From: Kiloniella laminariae
GTDB lineage: Bacteria > Pseudomonadota > Alphaproteobacteria > Kiloniellales > Kiloniellaceae
Direction of reading: 5' to 3'
DNA: 64,000 nt
NCBI RefSeq assembly: GCF_027214005.1
Contig: NZ_JAPWGY010000007.1
Span: 62,001-126,000, forward strand
The notes beneath the pieces are model-generated. The model did not search any database. It was not told the DNA's origin and was given only the letters and a program-made list of their open reading frames with translations. The translations under genes were made by a program, and so were the position numbers. This document shows positions 52,794 through 63,602 of the stretch, one piece after another (positions within the stretch are counted from its first letter, which is position 1; each line of letters starts with the position of its first letter).

Positions 52794-54596
52794 ATGACCA
52801 CTGCTTCTTCCAAGAAAGCATACGAATTTATTGACCATACCTATGATGTGGTTGTTGTCGGAGCTGGTGGCGCCGGGTTGCGCGCGACACTGGGGCTGGC
52901 CGAGGCGGGGTTGAAAACCGCTTGCATCACCAAGGTTTTTCCGACCAGAAGTCACACCGTTGCAGCACAGGGCGGCATTTCCGCTTCTCTGGGGAACATG
53001 GGCGAAGATGACTGGCGCTGGCACATGTATGACACCGTCAAGGGGTCAGACTGGCTGGGTGATCAGGATTCAATCGAATACATGGTCCGTGAAGCTGTTC
53101 CGGCGATTGTCGAGCTTGAACATTACGGAATGCCGTTCAGCCGAACCGAGGATGGCAAGATCTATCAGCGTCCCTTTGGTGGAATGACAACCCGATATGG
53201 CGAGGGGACTGCCCAGCGGACCTGTGCCGCGGCGGACAGAACCGGCCATGCCATGCTGCACACGCTCTATCAGCAGAGCTTGCGTCGCAATGCCGAGTTC
53301 TTCATTGAGTATTTCGCGATCGATCTGATTATGGAAGATGGTGCCTGTCGGGGTGTCGTCGCCTGGAATCTGGATGACGGTACCCTACACCGTTTCCGGG
53401 CTCAGAAGGTTATTATGGCTACGGGTGGCTATGGCCGGGCTTACTTCTCCTGCACGGGTGCCCACACCTGTACGGGTGATGGTGGCGGTATGGTGCTCCG
53501 CGCGGGTCTTGATTGCCAGGATATGGAGTTTGTCCAGTTTCACCCAACCGGCATCTATGGCGCGGGTTGTCTGATTACTGAAGGGGTTCGTGGCGAGGGT
53601 GGTTATCTGACCAACTCTGAAGGTGAACGCTTTATGGAGCGTTATGCCCCAAGTGCCAAAGACCTTGCCAGCCGCGATGTTGTGAGCCGTGCCATGACCA
53701 TGGAAATTCGCGATGGCCGGGGCGTTGGCGCCAGCAACGATCATATTCATCTGCATATCGAACATCTTGACCCGGATCTGATCCACAAGCGTTTGCCAGG
53801 GATTGCTGAATCGGCAAGAATTTTTGCAGGTGTTGACGTGTCCAAGGAACCGATTCCGGTAATCCCGACCTGTCACTACAACATGGGGGGGATCCCCTGC
53901 AAATATACGGGCGATGTGGTGACGAGCAAGAACGGGGACCCTAATGCCGAAGTTCCTGGCCTGATGGCGATTGGGGAAGCTGCTTGTGTATCTGTGCACG
54001 GTGCGAACCGCCTGGGATCAAACTCACTGCTTGATCTTGTTGTCTTTGGTCGCGGCGCTGCACTGCATTGTATCGAGACAGTGAAACCCGGGGCCAAGCA
54101 GGCGCCATTGCCGGAAGGGGCGGGGGATAACTCTCTCGATCGTCTGGACAAGGCACGCTATGCCAAGGGAACCATGAAAACGGCCGAAGTGCGTCTGGAG
54201 ATGCAAAAAGCCATGCAGAATCACGCTGCTGTCTTCCGGACAGGCGAGAGCCTCAAAGAAGGTGTTGAGCTTCTTGGTTCGATCTGGAGCAAAAAAGACG
54301 ATATTTCTGTGGCGGATCGCTCGATGGTCTGGAACTCGGATCTGGTCGAGACGCTGGAACTCGACAATCTGATGTATCAGGCACGGGTGACCATGTCCGG
54401 TGCGGCCAATCGGGAAGAAAGCCGCGGGGCGCATGCCCGTGAAGATTTCCCGGATCGCAATGACGAAACCTGGATGAAACATACCCTGGCCAAATGTGCC
54501 GCCGACGGGACTGTAACGTTTGACTACCGGCCGGTTAACCTGCAGCCGTTGTCGGATGAAGTGCAGTCCTTCCCGCCCAAAGCACGCGTTTACTGA
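52794..54596 (+). CDS. sdhA: Succinate dehydrogenase flavoprotein subunit
   Basis: The catalytic subunit oxidises succinate to fumarate and passes electrons through SdhB to ubiquinone. It has 600 residues. FAD-binding motif [10 protein letters not shown] near residue 22, and covalent FAD at His54 in [10 protein letters not shown]. Active-site stretches H-P-T-G-I-Y and the [10 protein letters not shown] motif are intact, as is the C-terminal capping domain. Confidence 0.98.
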   Translation: MTTASSKKAYEFIDHTYDVVVVGAGGAGLRATLGLAEAGLKTACITKVFPTRSHTVAAQGGISASLGNMGEDDWRWHMYDTVKGSDWLGDQDSIEYMVREAVPAIVELEHYGMPFSRTEDGKIYQRPFGGMTTRYGEGTAQRTCAAADRTGHAMLHTLYQQSLRRNAEFFIEYFAIDLIMEDGACRGVVAWNLDDGTLHRFRAQKVIMATGGYGRAYFSCTGAHTCTGDGGGMVLRAGLDCQDMEFVQFHPTGIYGAGCLITEGVRGEGGYLTNSEGERFMERYAPSAKDLASRDVVSRAMTMEIRDGRGVGASNDHIHLHIEHLDPDLIHKRLPGIAESARIFAGVDVSKEPIPVIPTCHYNMGGIPCKYTGDVVTSKNGDPNAEVPGLMAIGEAACVSVHGANRLGSNSLLDLVVFGRGAALHCIETVKPGAKQAPLPEGAGDNSLDRLDKARYAKGTMKTAEVRLEMQKAMQNHAAVFRTGESLKEGVELLGSIWSKKDDISVADRSMVWNSDLVETLELDNLMYQARVTMSGAANREESRGAHAREDFPDRNDETWMKHTLAKCAADGTVTFDYRPVNLQPLSDEVQSFPPKARVY

Positions 54597-54633
54597 TCGT
54601 GTGGTGGGAAAAGCGTCAAGGAGAGAATAAAAA

Positions 54634-55422
54634 ATGGTAGAATTTGCACTTCCGGCCAATTCAAAAATAAATAAAAACGGGAAAAAGTACCCGGCCCCGG
54701 CTGGCGCAAGCAAGACGAAGACCTTCCGGGTCTATCGCTGGAACCCGGATGACGGCCAGAACCCGCGTGAGGATGTCTATGAAGTGGACATGGATAATTG
54801 CGGGCCGATGGTTCTGGATGCTCTGATCAAGATCAAGAACGAGATTGATCCATCCCTGACTTTCCGCCGTTCCTGTCGTGAAGGGGTTTGCGGGTCCTGT
54901 GCCATGAATATTGACGGCACCAATACGCTGGCTTGTACCAAGTATTGTGCTGATGTTGCCGAGGGTGACGAGGTCAAGATCTATCCGCTGCCGCATATGC
55001 CTGTGGTCAAGGATCTGGTTCCTGATCTCAATCATGTCTATGCCCAGTACACCTCGATCGAACCTTGGTTGAAATCAACCACAGCTGCGCCTGAACGTGA
55101 ACGGCTACAAACACCAGAAGACAGGGAAAAGCTCGATGGCCTGTGGGAATGTATCCTCTGTTTCTGCTGTTCTACATCCTGCCCGAGCTACTGGTGGAAC
55201 GGGGATCGTTATCTGGGGCCTGCCATTCTTCTTCAGGCTTATCGCTGGATTGCGGATAGCCGTGATGAAGAAACGGGGAGCAGACTGGATAATCTTGAAG
55301 ATCCTTTCCGGCTCTATCGTTGTCACACGATTATGAACTGTACCAAAACCTGTCCAAAGGGGCTTAATCCGGCCAAGGCAATTGCCGAGATTAAAAAACT
55401 GATGGTGGAAAGAAAAGTCTGA
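54634..55422 (+). CDS. sdhB: Succinate dehydrogenase iron-sulfur subunit
   Basis: The 262-residue protein has the ferredoxin-type N-terminal domain with [2Fe-2S] ligands (C-R-E-G-V-C-G-S-C, then a later C) and the C-terminal domain with C-I-L-C-F-C-C and C-H-T-I-M-N-C and C-P-K-G-L-N-P for the [4Fe-4S] and [3Fe-4S] clusters. It ends the operon and is followed by a terminator. Confidence 0.98.
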   Translation: MVEFALPANSKINKNGKKYPAPAGASKTKTFRVYRWNPDDGQNPREDVYEVDMDNCGPMVLDALIKIKNEIDPSLTFRRSCREGVCGSCAMNIDGTNTLACTKYCADVAEGDEVKIYPLPHMPVVKDLVPDLNHVYAQYTSIEPWLKSTTAAPERERLQTPEDREKLDGLWECILCFCCSTSCPSYWWNGDRYLGPAILLQAYRWIADSRDEETGSRLDNLEDPFRLYRCHTIMNCTKTCPKGLNPAKAIAEIKKLMVERKV

Positions 55423-55449
55423 TCAGGATTTTCGAAAGAATATCCAGGC

Positions 55450-55482
55450 AAAGGCCGGCCCGTGGGTCGGCCTTTGTTGTAT
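55450..55482 (+). terminator. Intrinsic terminator after sdhCDAB
   Basis: AAAGGCCG-GCC (55450-55460) pairs with GGT-CGGCCTTT (55465-55475), with one G-T pair and a short loop. A T-rich tail follows. Confidence 0.85.
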
Positions 55483-55635
55483 CTCCAATGTTGCATCCAC
55501 TCGCTGTTTTTTATTCCTTTTGGCGATGTATATATTCTTTTTACTCCTTCCTGTTATGGTGGTCAGTATCGGTCTGTTACGTTTTGCCTGACAGGACAGC
55601 AGGCGGTTAGGTTTGATGAGGGGAAACAATTCCGG

Positions 55636-57843
55636 ATGTCGGGCGCAATTGCTGAGATAATATTGGCTGTGGTCCTCTGTATCCTGACCGTAATTGTTTT
55701 GTACCATCGGCCAAGCAAACCGGAGGTGTATTCCCTTTGGCGGTTTTTTGTAACAGCTGTGGCCCTTTTTTCAGCTGTAAGTCTTGTCACCGTAACAGGT
55801 CGCCTGTTCGTGGAAGAGAACGTGTTCATTAAGGAGCTGATGCCCTGGATCCATACGGGTGGATATCTGGCGGGGCTGATCTTTCTGCTGATCGGTACAG
55901 GAAAAATAATATCCCTGTGGCATGGGCGGGAAAAACTGCTTGTGCGCCTTGAGAAGGCGGAAGCCGAAGTGGAAAGGCATAATCATTTTCTTCAGGATTT
56001 GATGGATGCGATCCCTGCGCAGGTTTTTTTCAAAAATACCAGGGGCGAGTACATCGGTTCCAATAAAATGTATCAAGAAAATATGCAGCGCAGTTCGGAA
56101 GAATTGCTAGGTAAAACCGCCTATGACCTTGTGCCAAAAGAACAGGCAGATTTTTTCACGCAGACTGACCAGGAGGCTTTTGCAAAAGGCCGGATCCTGG
56201 AACAGGAAACCACGATCACGCGCGGTGATGGCGAAGTCGTGAACATTCTTATGCACAAGGCAAGCTTTCGAGATGCCGAAGGGAAGGTTGCTGGCCTGAT
56301 CGGGGTTAGTCTGGATATTACCGCTCGCAAGCGGGTGGAAACGGCACTTCGTATTAGTGAAGAGCGATTTCGCCGGATGTCAGAGCTGTCAAATGAAGCC
56401 ATTTTTTTACACTCTCAAGGACGCATGATTGACTGCAATCATGCAGCTTTGCGGATGTTCGGTTATTCCTATGAGGAAATGCTGGTCCTTGGGGTTGAGG
56501 ATTTGATTGCCCCGGAAGATATCGCTCTGGTTCAGGAGCGGATCACACGGGGAGAGAGTGATTCTTATGAGGCTTCGGCTTTACGCCGGGATGGATCACG
56601 TTTTGAAATCAATGTCAGTGCCAAAAACAGTATTCTCGACGGGAAAAATTCCCGTATCACCTTCATCAATGATATTTCCCTCCGTAAACGGGCCGAGAGT
56701 ACATTGCGAAAACTCTCAACCGCTGTGGAACAAAATCCGGTCGCTATCGAAATCACGGATCCAACCGGGAGAATTGAATATGTGAATCCCACCTTCTGTG
56801 CGGTCAGTGGCTATTCTGCGGAAGAGATTATAGGAAAAAAACCGAGTATTCTTAAGTCAGGCCATACAAAGGATGAAGAATACAAAAAGCTGTGGGAAAC
56901 CATCACCAGCGGCAAGGTCTGGCACGGTGTCTTCCAGAACCGTCGAAAAAATGGGGAGCTTTTCTGGGAACGGGCCTCAATTTCCAGTGTTGTTGATGAA
57001 ACGGGCAGAATTACAAATTTTGTTGCCACGAAAGAAGATATATCCCAGCAGCGGATTGCTGAAGCACAGCTGATGGATGCAAAGGAACGGGCCGAGCTTG
57101 CGAGCCGTGCGAAGTCTGAATTTCTGGCAAATATGAGTCATGAACTCCGGACCCCTCTGAATGCAATTATAGGGTTTTCAGAGCTGATCGAGCGCGAGGT
57201 CTTTGGCCCTGTGGGCTCGGAAAAGTATCTTGAATATATCGCGGATATTCGCAATAGCGGGGATCATCTCCTCAATCTGATCAACGATATTCTGGATCTG
57301 TCAAAAATTGAAGCCGGGGAGTTTGTTCTCAATGAGGAGGCGGTCGACCTGGCAGAGATGATACATTCGTCTTTGATCATCATCCGGCCACGCTTGCTGA
57401 GCAGTGGACTTTCCCTCGACCTTGAACTTGAAGAAGGAGTGCGACCTGTACTTGCCGATGCCCGGGGAATCAAGCAGATCCTGATCAACCTTCTTTCAAA
57501 TGCGGTTAAATTTACCCGGGGAGGCGGGCGGATAACGGTTCGGCTTAAGACCCTGGCACAGGGGGTGAAAATAGAAGTCGCTGACAGCGGGATCGGCATT
57601 CCGGCGGACAAGCTATCAGAAGTCACAAAACCTTTCTGGCAGGTGGACAGTTCCATGACTCGCCAGAGTCAGGGTACCGGACTGGGGTTGTCGATCACGA
57701 ACAAGCTCTGTCTGCTCCACGACGGTATGCTTGATCTGGTCAGCGAAGAAGGCAAGGGGACGACAGTATCGGTTACTTTGCCTTTGAGCAGGATGGTTTT
57801 GGAGCATGGCCAAAAAGACCTGTTCAGCTCCCGGCATCACTGA
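55636..57843 (+). CDS. Membrane PAS sensor histidine kinase
   Basis: The 735-residue protein starts at ATG 55636 behind GAGGGG. Three N-terminal hydrophobic helices (about residues 5-95) anchor it, and a short coiled coil follows. Three PAS modules come next (near 110-225, 235-345 and 355-475), each with PAC-like ends (D-I-T-A-R-K, D-I-S-L-R-K, D-I-S-Q-Q-R). HisKA has N-M-S-H-E-L-R-T-P-L-N, and the ATPase domain N-A-V-K-F-T-R, D-S-G-I-G-I and G-T-G-L-G-L-S. No receiver or regulator is adjacent. The kinase core resembles the other orphan kinase of the window. The input is unknown. Confidence 0.94.
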   Translation: MSGAIAEIILAVVLCILTVIVLYHRPSKPEVYSLWRFFVTAVALFSAVSLVTVTGRLFVEENVFIKELMPWIHTGGYLAGLIFLLIGTGKIISLWHGREKLLVRLEKAEAEVERHNHFLQDLMDAIPAQVFFKNTRGEYIGSNKMYQENMQRSSEELLGKTAYDLVPKEQADFFTQTDQEAFAKGRILEQETTITRGDGEVVNILMHKASFRDAEGKVAGLIGVSLDITARKRVETALRISEERFRRMSELSNEAIFLHSQGRMIDCNHAALRMFGYSYEEMLVLGVEDLIAPEDIALVQERITRGESDSYEASALRRDGSRFEINVSAKNSILDGKNSRITFINDISLRKRAESTLRKLSTAVEQNPVAIEITDPTGRIEYVNPTFCAVSGYSAEEIIGKKPSILKSGHTKDEEYKKLWETITSGKVWHGVFQNRRKNGELFWERASISSVVDETGRITNFVATKEDISQQRIAEAQLMDAKERAELASRAKSEFLANMSHELRTPLNAIIGFSELIEREVFGPVGSEKYLEYIADIRNSGDHLLNLINDILDLSKIEAGEFVLNEEAVDLAEMIHSSLIIIRPRLLSSGLSLDLELEEGVRPVLADARGIKQILINLLSNAVKFTRGGGRITVRLKTLAQGVKIEVADSGIGIPADKLSEVTKPFWQVDSSMTRQSQGTGLGLSITNKLCLLHDGMLDLVSEEGKGTTVSVTLPLSRMVLEHGQKDLFSSRHH

Positions 57844-57871
57844 TTTTCGTAACCGTATGGCCTTATGTTTT

Positions 57872-58363
57872 TTACTCGGTAACTGGTTCGGGGGCAGGTT
57901 TATGTCCTGAGCGGTGTCTGTGCTGTCCCATGCCCCAGAGCGACAGGAACTGGCTTCTCTGTTCGGGCGGGAGAGTCATGGTAATATCGAGAAGCCGTTC
58001 AAACATCTTGTTTTGCGCGGTGGTTTGCTCATTAAAAAAATCCCGGTAGGCTGCTTCAAATTCATCCCGTTCTACTTTTCCGGCAAGGTTTTCCCTGAGG
58101 CGTTCGTGGATACCGCGCATCTCCTGAAAACCGGTTTTTATCTCGTCCTTGTGTTCGCGCCAGATTTTACGAAAAAGTGTTCGCTGTTCTTCAGGAAGAT
58201 TACGCCAGCCACTTTTTTGACTGTAAGATCCTCCCGGACCGCCTGAAGGGCCAAAGGAACGGGCGTGCCAGACATGAGAGGTAATCAGACCAGCCAAAAA
58301 CAGGTTGAGTAATAATGAGCCGACAAGAAGGAATGTCAGGGTTTTTCTGGATGGGGCTTGCAT
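57872..58363 (-). CDS. CpxP/ZraP-like periplasmic metal-sensor protein
   Basis: The 163-residue protein has an N-terminal membrane or signal segment (residues 9-30). The helical body contains two LTxxQ-like motifs (L-P-E-E-Q-R-T-L-F and L-P-P-E-Q-R-S-Q-F), the hallmark of the Spy/CpxP and Metal_resist group. The C-terminus is His-rich (G-Q-H-R-H-R-S-G-H-K). It may chelate metals or sense envelope damage. It is translationally coupled (TGATG) to the putative anti-sigma factor. Confidence 0.83.
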   Translation of the reverse strand: MQAPSRKTLTFLLVGSLLLNLFLAGLITSHVWHARSFGPSGGPGGSYSQKSGWRNLPEEQRTLFRKIWREHKDEIKTGFQEMRGIHERLRENLAGKVERDEFEAAYRDFFNEQTTAQNKMFERLLDITMTLPPEQRSQFLSLWGMGQHRHRSGHKPAPEPVTE

Positions 58364-58815
58364 CAGTTCAGATCTCCTTCCAGGAAGTTATCGGTGAAGT
58401 CCGTGGTGCTGAAGGCGAGGTAGGCTTCTTGTAACTCGCTGGTATCCTGTTCATGAAGCCAGGCAGGGGTTGTGGTTCCAAGAAAAAGTCCAAAGGCCGT
58501 TGCCGTCGCCAGGGCAGACAGAGGGCGCCAGATACCCTTGAAAGACCAGTCGCGGTTGATAGGCAAACGCGGAGCATCGGCCAGAATCCTTGTCTGCAAA
58601 TGACTACAGGCTGGCTCTGCCGGGGCGTGGTCAAGCAGATAGTCGAGTTCGAGCGCCTGTTGGCGCAGGTGTCGCGCTTCCTCTGAACGCTCGAGCAAAT
58701 CAAGAAAATAGGCGCGACTTTCCTCCGGCCAGTGGTGTTCATATCCGCCATAACAGTTGAGAAGAAAAGTCAGTTCTTCCCGGTCCTGGGCTGACAGGAG
58801 AGTTTGGTCTGTCAT
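58363..58815 (-). CDS. Putative transmembrane anti-sigma factor
   Basis: The 150-residue protein has a cytoplasmic helical N-terminal region (L-L-N-C-Y-G-G, L-D-L-L-E-R-S-E-E-A-R) and a single hydrophobic segment near 98-118. A short periplasmic part ends it. It lacks the zinc-binding H-x3-C-x2-C of ZAS-type anti-sigma factors. Its position directly after an ECF sigma gene, with a four-base overlap, is the main support; the sequence itself matches no family I can name. Confidence 0.6.
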   Translation of the reverse strand: MTDQTLLSAQDREELTFLLNCYGGYEHHWPEESRAYFLDLLERSEEARHLRQQALELDYLLDHAPAEPACSHLQTRILADAPRLPINRDWSFKGIWRPLSALATATAFGLFLGTTTPAWLHEQDTSELQEAYLAFSTTDFTDNFLEGDLN

Positions 58816-59423
58816 GATTGGGCTCCCAATAGGTCGTGGCGGTGTTGTTCCAGTGACATTTTTAAACTTCGACGGCCCCGGGCAAGCAGAGATTCAAGGG
58901 CATCAACAGATATCTCCATAACCGAGGCGGCTTCCTTATTGCTCATATCCCGATGATGCACCAGAGTGATGGCCGTTCGTTGCCTTTCGGGTAGCTGCGA
59001 AATCGCAGTTTCTACCTTTTTCGTCAGGTCTTTATGCTGAATCTTCTGTTGCTGGTCAGGAGCGGGATCTATGAATTCCATCTTTTCGTCCGACATGGTG
59101 TTCTGGCGCTTGGTACGGCGAATTGCATCAATAGCCAGATTATGAACGACCCTGTATAGCCAGGTCGATATTCGCGCTTGAGGTGTCCAGTCGGGACTTT
59201 GTTTCCAGAGCCTGACGAAGGCCTCCTGAACAATGTCTTCAGCTTCCTGACTGTTGCCAGTCATCCGCTGGGCAAGTCCAACCAAGGGGCCTGTATGATG
59301 CTGAACCAGGTTGCGGCAGGCCAGAGGGTCGCCTTGTGCCACCCGGGACATGAGCTTGGCATCCTCTTCGAGGGTTCGGGATCGTGCCAGTTCGAGGGCC
59401 AAGCTATGTTCCGATCGCTTCAT
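58812..59423 (-). CDS. ECF-family RNA polymerase sigma factor
   Basis: The 203-residue protein has sigma-2 (Q-E-A-E-D-I-V-Q-E-A-F-V-R-L-W, T-W-L-Y-R-V-V-H-N-L-A-I-D) and sigma-4 (L-P-E-R-Q-R-T-A-I-T-L, S-N-K-E-A-A-S-V-M-E-I-S). It is the size of RpoE-type group 4 factors. It is the second gene of an EF-hand, sigma, anti-sigma, CpxP-like set. Activation probably follows an envelope or metal signal sensed by the downstream proteins. Confidence 0.94.
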   Translation of the reverse strand: MKRSEHSLALELARSRTLEEDAKLMSRVAQGDPLACRNLVQHHTGPLVGLAQRMTGNSQEAEDIVQEAFVRLWKQSPDWTPQARISTWLYRVVHNLAIDAIRRTKRQNTMSDEKMEFIDPAPDQQQKIQHKDLTKKVETAISQLPERQRTAITLVHHRDMSNKEAASVMEISVDALESLLARGRRSLKMSLEQHRHDLLGAQS

Positions 59424-59452
59424 TATTGATATGACGCTTGACTGGGGTCGTC

Positions 59453-59866
59453 TCAGTTTTTGTGATCAGCGTGACGGGGAAACTCGTCTTCTGTGATGAT
59501 CCCGTCCTTGTTTTCGTCGAGGCGTTCCATCATTTTATTCCCTCGTGCCGCCAGCTCTTCAGCTGAAAGGCTACCAGAAGCATCAAGATCCATCCGGTCA
59601 AAGTGGGACTTCATCCTTTCTGCGCGTTTGGCAGCCTTTTCTGCTTCCATTTCCGCGAAGCTGATCTGACCGTCGCCGTTACTGTCCATCAATTTGAAAC
59701 GTTCTTCTTCAAATTTCTGCAGCTCTTCCAGCGTGATCTGACCATCCTTGTTGCCATCCAGCATTTCCATCCCCTTGGCCCACTTGCCGCTTCCTGCTGC
59801 AAAGGCTGCTGTTGAAGCCAGAAAAGCGATTGCGCCGACGAGTGACAGGGTCTTTTTACTGACCAT
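59453..59866 (-). CDS. Exported EF-hand calcium-binding protein
   Basis: The 137-residue protein starts at ATG 59866 with GGAGAAA upstream. A signal peptide ends near A-F-A-A-G (residue 24). Four EF-hand loops begin at Asp37 (D-G-N-K-D-G-Q-I-T-L-E-E), Asp61 (D-S-N-G-D-G-Q-I-S), Asp93 (D-L-D-A-S-G-S-L-S) and Asp117 (D-E-N-K-D-G-I-I-T). All have acidic or polar ligands in the right places. It lies 29 bp before the ECF sigma gene, so Ca(II) or another divalent ion may be part of the signal. Confidence 0.9.
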   Translation of the reverse strand: MVSKKTLSLVGAIAFLASTAAFAAGSGKWAKGMEMLDGNKDGQITLEELQKFEEERFKLMDSNGDGQISFAEMEAEKAAKRAERMKSHFDRMDLDASGSLSAEELAARGNKMMERLDENKDGIITEDEFPRHADHKN

Positions 59867-59944
59867 CAGATTTCTCCGGTTGTGAATGTCTTGTGCTCTC
59901 TTAACGCGAGGCAAAAGCAAATCCGTCGGAGAAAAATCAGAAAG

Positions 59945-60151
59945 TTATTCCAGTTCGATCTTTCCTTTGATTTCGTGATCAAGATCCAGTTCTGGAAGGT
60001 GAAGTTTAACCGCGACAGATAAGGATGATTTACCCGCAAGTTTGCCCTCTTCGAGGGCTTTTCGCACGGCAATCTCGATTTCACGTTGAGAAGTGATGCC
60101 AACCTTTTTCAACAACTTGCGGATACTCATGTTGAGGGCGTCTTCGTTCAT
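59945..60151 (-). CDS. Small conserved protein (DUF6494-like)
   Basis: The 68-residue soluble protein M-N-E-D-A-L-N-M-S-I-R-K-L-L-K-K-V-G has a helical N-terminal half and a beta-rich second half (L-D-H-E-I-K-G-K-I-E-L-E). It is a pattern I associate with DUF6494 in proteobacteria. Function is unknown. It lies 78 bp upstream of the EF-hand gene on the same strand and may share its transcript. Confidence 0.75.
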   Translation of the reverse strand: MNEDALNMSIRKLLKKVGITSQREIEIAVRKALEEGKLAGKSSLSVAVKLHLPELDLDHEIKGKIELE

Positions 60152-60433
60152 ATGTGGTCTCCTGGTCAGATTTGGGTTGGTTGGGGTGTAAAGTTTCCCT
60201 GAGGGAATGTGTCTGTTGAAATTTCAATCAATTCAGGTTTTTATGATCCAACATTGCCGTCTTGAGCGCAAGATGGAGAGATGCTGGAAGGGATTGCGAC
60301 AACTGTGTTATGGCTCTGTCCTGAAACAGTATCTTATTGAGCAAGCATGCTCCATGACATGATTCTGATCATGCCGGGAGATGTACAGGCAGGTCCTGCG
60401 TTGATGAAGCTATAACAGGTGGTGTCCAGACGG

Positions 60434-61552
60434 ATGAGTGAAGGTCCTCTTTTTCTCTATCGGGAAATGCGCAATCAGGGTGAATTGCGCCCTGATCCGG
60501 CCCAGCAGTTGGCGGCGGAGAAACTTCAAAGCCTCTTCCAGGCTTTGAAGAACTATGAGCCCTCGACCGGGCTCTCCGGTTGGAAAGAGCGTTTGGGATT
60601 GGGGCGTCGAAAAGTAACGCCTCCTCAGGGGTTGTATCTTTTTGGAGGGGTCGGTACAGGCAAGTCCACGATGATGGACATGTTTTTCTCTGTCGCACCG
60701 CTAGAGGCAAAAAGGCGGGTTCACTTTCATGCCTTTATGCTGGAGGTCCAGGAGAAACTGCACCGCTGGAGAGCACAGTACAAAGGAACAAAGGCTGATC
60801 CTCTGCCGGATCTTGCTGCTGAATTGGCGAAGGAGACCTGGCTTCTCTGCTTTGATGAATTCCATGTCGTGAATATTGCAGATGCCATGATTCTGGCGCG
60901 GTTGTTCGAAAGTCTTTTCGAGCATGGTGTTGTTGTGGTTGCAACCTCCAACTGGCCGCCGGATCGGCTTTATGAAAATGGCCTGCAACGGGAAAATTTC
61001 CTGCCCTTTATTGATGTTTTAAAGGCGCGACTGGATATTTTACAGCTGGACTCGGGGGTGGATTACCGACTTGAACGCATGCGGAACCTGCCTGTTTATC
61101 ACACCCCGCCGGGGGAGGAGGTCAACAAGGCTCTGGATGCAGCTTTTGAGGCCCTGACAGAAGGCGCTCAGGCTGTAGAGGAGATTATTCCGGTAAAGGG
61201 GCGGCAACTGGTTATCCGACGGGCCGCACGAAAGGTTGCCCTCTGCGGGTTTGAGGAGTTGTGTGGCGCTGCTCTGGGGGCGGGGGATTATCTGGCGATT
61301 GCTGGACGGTATCACACGCTTGTTCTTTCTGATGTACCGGTTCTGGGGCCGGAGAATAGAGACAGGGCCAGACGTTTCATGTCTTTGATTGATGCGCTCT
61401 ATGAGCATCGTTGCAATCTCGTCATGTCTGCTGAGGCTGAACCCGAAGCTCTTTATCCTTCTGGAGACGGGGCATTTGAATTCGAGCGCACAGCGAGCCG
61501 ATTACAGGAAATGCGTTCCCAGGAGTATATCGCCTTGCCCCACTTGGGGTGA
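60434..61552 (+). CDS. zapE: Cell division protein ZapE (AFG1-like ATPase)
   Basis: The 372-residue AFG1/ZapE ATPase associates with the divisome in E. coli. Walker A is G-G-V-G-T-G-K-S-T-M-M-D, Walker B L-L-C-F-D-E-F-H-V, and the arginine-finger-side stretch is A-T-S-N-W-P-P-D-R-L-Y. ATG 60434 is chosen over the GTG at 60419. It precedes the DksA-type gene by about 220 bp. In alphaproteobacteria the gene often lies near mdh and sucC, as it does here. Confidence 0.95.
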   Translation: MSEGPLFLYREMRNQGELRPDPAQQLAAEKLQSLFQALKNYEPSTGLSGWKERLGLGRRKVTPPQGLYLFGGVGTGKSTMMDMFFSVAPLEAKRRVHFHAFMLEVQEKLHRWRAQYKGTKADPLPDLAAELAKETWLLCFDEFHVVNIADAMILARLFESLFEHGVVVVATSNWPPDRLYENGLQRENFLPFIDVLKARLDILQLDSGVDYRLERMRNLPVYHTPPGEEVNKALDAAFEALTEGAQAVEEIIPVKGRQLVIRRAARKVALCGFEELCGAALGAGDYLAIAGRYHTLVLSDVPVLGPENRDRARRFMSLIDALYEHRCNLVMSAEAEPEALYPSGDGAFEFERTASRLQEMRSQEYIALPHLG

Positions 61553-61604
61553 ATACGGCTGATTTTATGGCGTGAATATCGAGGAAGAGACAATTGGCCG
61601 CGCC

Positions 61605-61624
61605 AAGGAAGCTCTTCCTTTTTT
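61605..61624 (+). terminator. Short terminator after zapE
   Basis: AAGGAA (61605-61610) pairs with TTCCTT (61615-61620) around the loop GCTC, and TTTT follows. The stem is short, so efficiency may be low. Confidence 0.5.
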
Positions 61625-61770
61625 GCCTGAACCGTCCTAGAATTAAAAGCAGAGGTAAACCTCGCACGCACGTCACCTGATTAAAAGGCAAGGATGTCGG
61701 CCCGGGAGTTGGCCCCCTCTCTTTGTCTGCTTGTGTGACGCATCCCAATAGTAATGTCTGAAGGGAGTAG

Positions 61771-62094
61771 ATGCCTATGCTGAATCTGAAAAAAATCGAG
61801 AGTGATCTGAGAGCCCGTATGGAAGATCTTGGGGAACGTGTTGATCAGATTGAGCAGGATCTCCGCGAGCCACACAGTAAAGACTGGGGCGAGAATGCGA
61901 CGGAGAGCGAAGGGGATCAGGTGCTGGAAGGTCTGGAGGAAGCCGGACTCGATGAAATAAATCAGATTCGTGCCGCTTTGACCCGGATTGAAAACGAGAG
62001 TTATGGAGTCTGTTCCGGCTGTGGTGAAGATATTCCTGAGGCAAGGTTACGTGCATTGCCCTATGCCACGACCTGTGTGAATTGCGCAAAATGA
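61771..62094 (+). CDS. DksA/TraR-family C4 zinc-finger protein
   Basis: The 107-residue protein has an N-terminal helical coiled-coil part (residues 1-75) and a C-terminal C4 zinc finger C-S-G-C-G-E-D-I-P-E-A-R, closing in C-V-N-C. It is shorter than DksA and lacks the acidic D-x-x-D-x-A tip motif that DksA uses in RNA polymerase. So it is a DksA-like protein of uncertain role, perhaps a zinc-dependent transcription modulator. Confidence 0.85.
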   Translation: MPMLNLKKIESDLRARMEDLGERVDQIEQDLREPHSKDWGENATESEGDQVLEGLEEAGLDEINQIRAALTRIENESYGVCSGCGEDIPEARLRALPYATTCVNCAK

Positions 62095-62306
62095 CCTCTT
62101 TTGTATGAGGTTCTCTATCGAGAAGATCTCTGTAACAGGCAGTCAGAAGAATTTTTTGGGCCAAAAGCGACCAGTTTTGTGTGCATTGCAACAATCCGTC
62201 TTGCCCAGAAAGGCCAATCGCGCTACGAATTCTGCTATAATTTTTGCCTGAAGAAGTTTCAAATTCAAGAAGCTGACGGGTAATTCAAATTTGATGATAA
62301 TTTTGA

Positions 62307-63311
<1,005 letters not shown>

Positions 63312-63362
63312 GGTGTTTTTGTGCGATGCACAATGAAAAATCAGGCTAATTGATTTACAAAT

Positions 63363-63396
63363 AAAGGCGTTGTGGACCTCTTGTCCCGACGCCTTT
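63363..63396 (+). terminator. Hairpin after mdh
   Basis: AAAGGCGT (63363-63370) pairs with ACGCCTTT (63389-63396), and GGAC/GTCC extend it inside. The T-run is weak. It may partly end the mdh transcript before sucC. Confidence 0.6.
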
Positions 63397-63602
63397 ACTT
63401 ATCCGGACTATTAGCGGCAGTTATTATCATTTTTCCGACAAAAATTGTTGCAGTGCGGTTGCGCTCCGGGCACGTAGTGTTAATCTATCGCTAAGCATCA
63501 GGTCGTATGCTCTTGTAGTATTCAGGAGCATGATTCGGGTGTTCAGGGCTGTTTGCCCCTATCAATTTTAATAATAAAACCATTGAGGCTTTGTGGCGTC
63601 CC

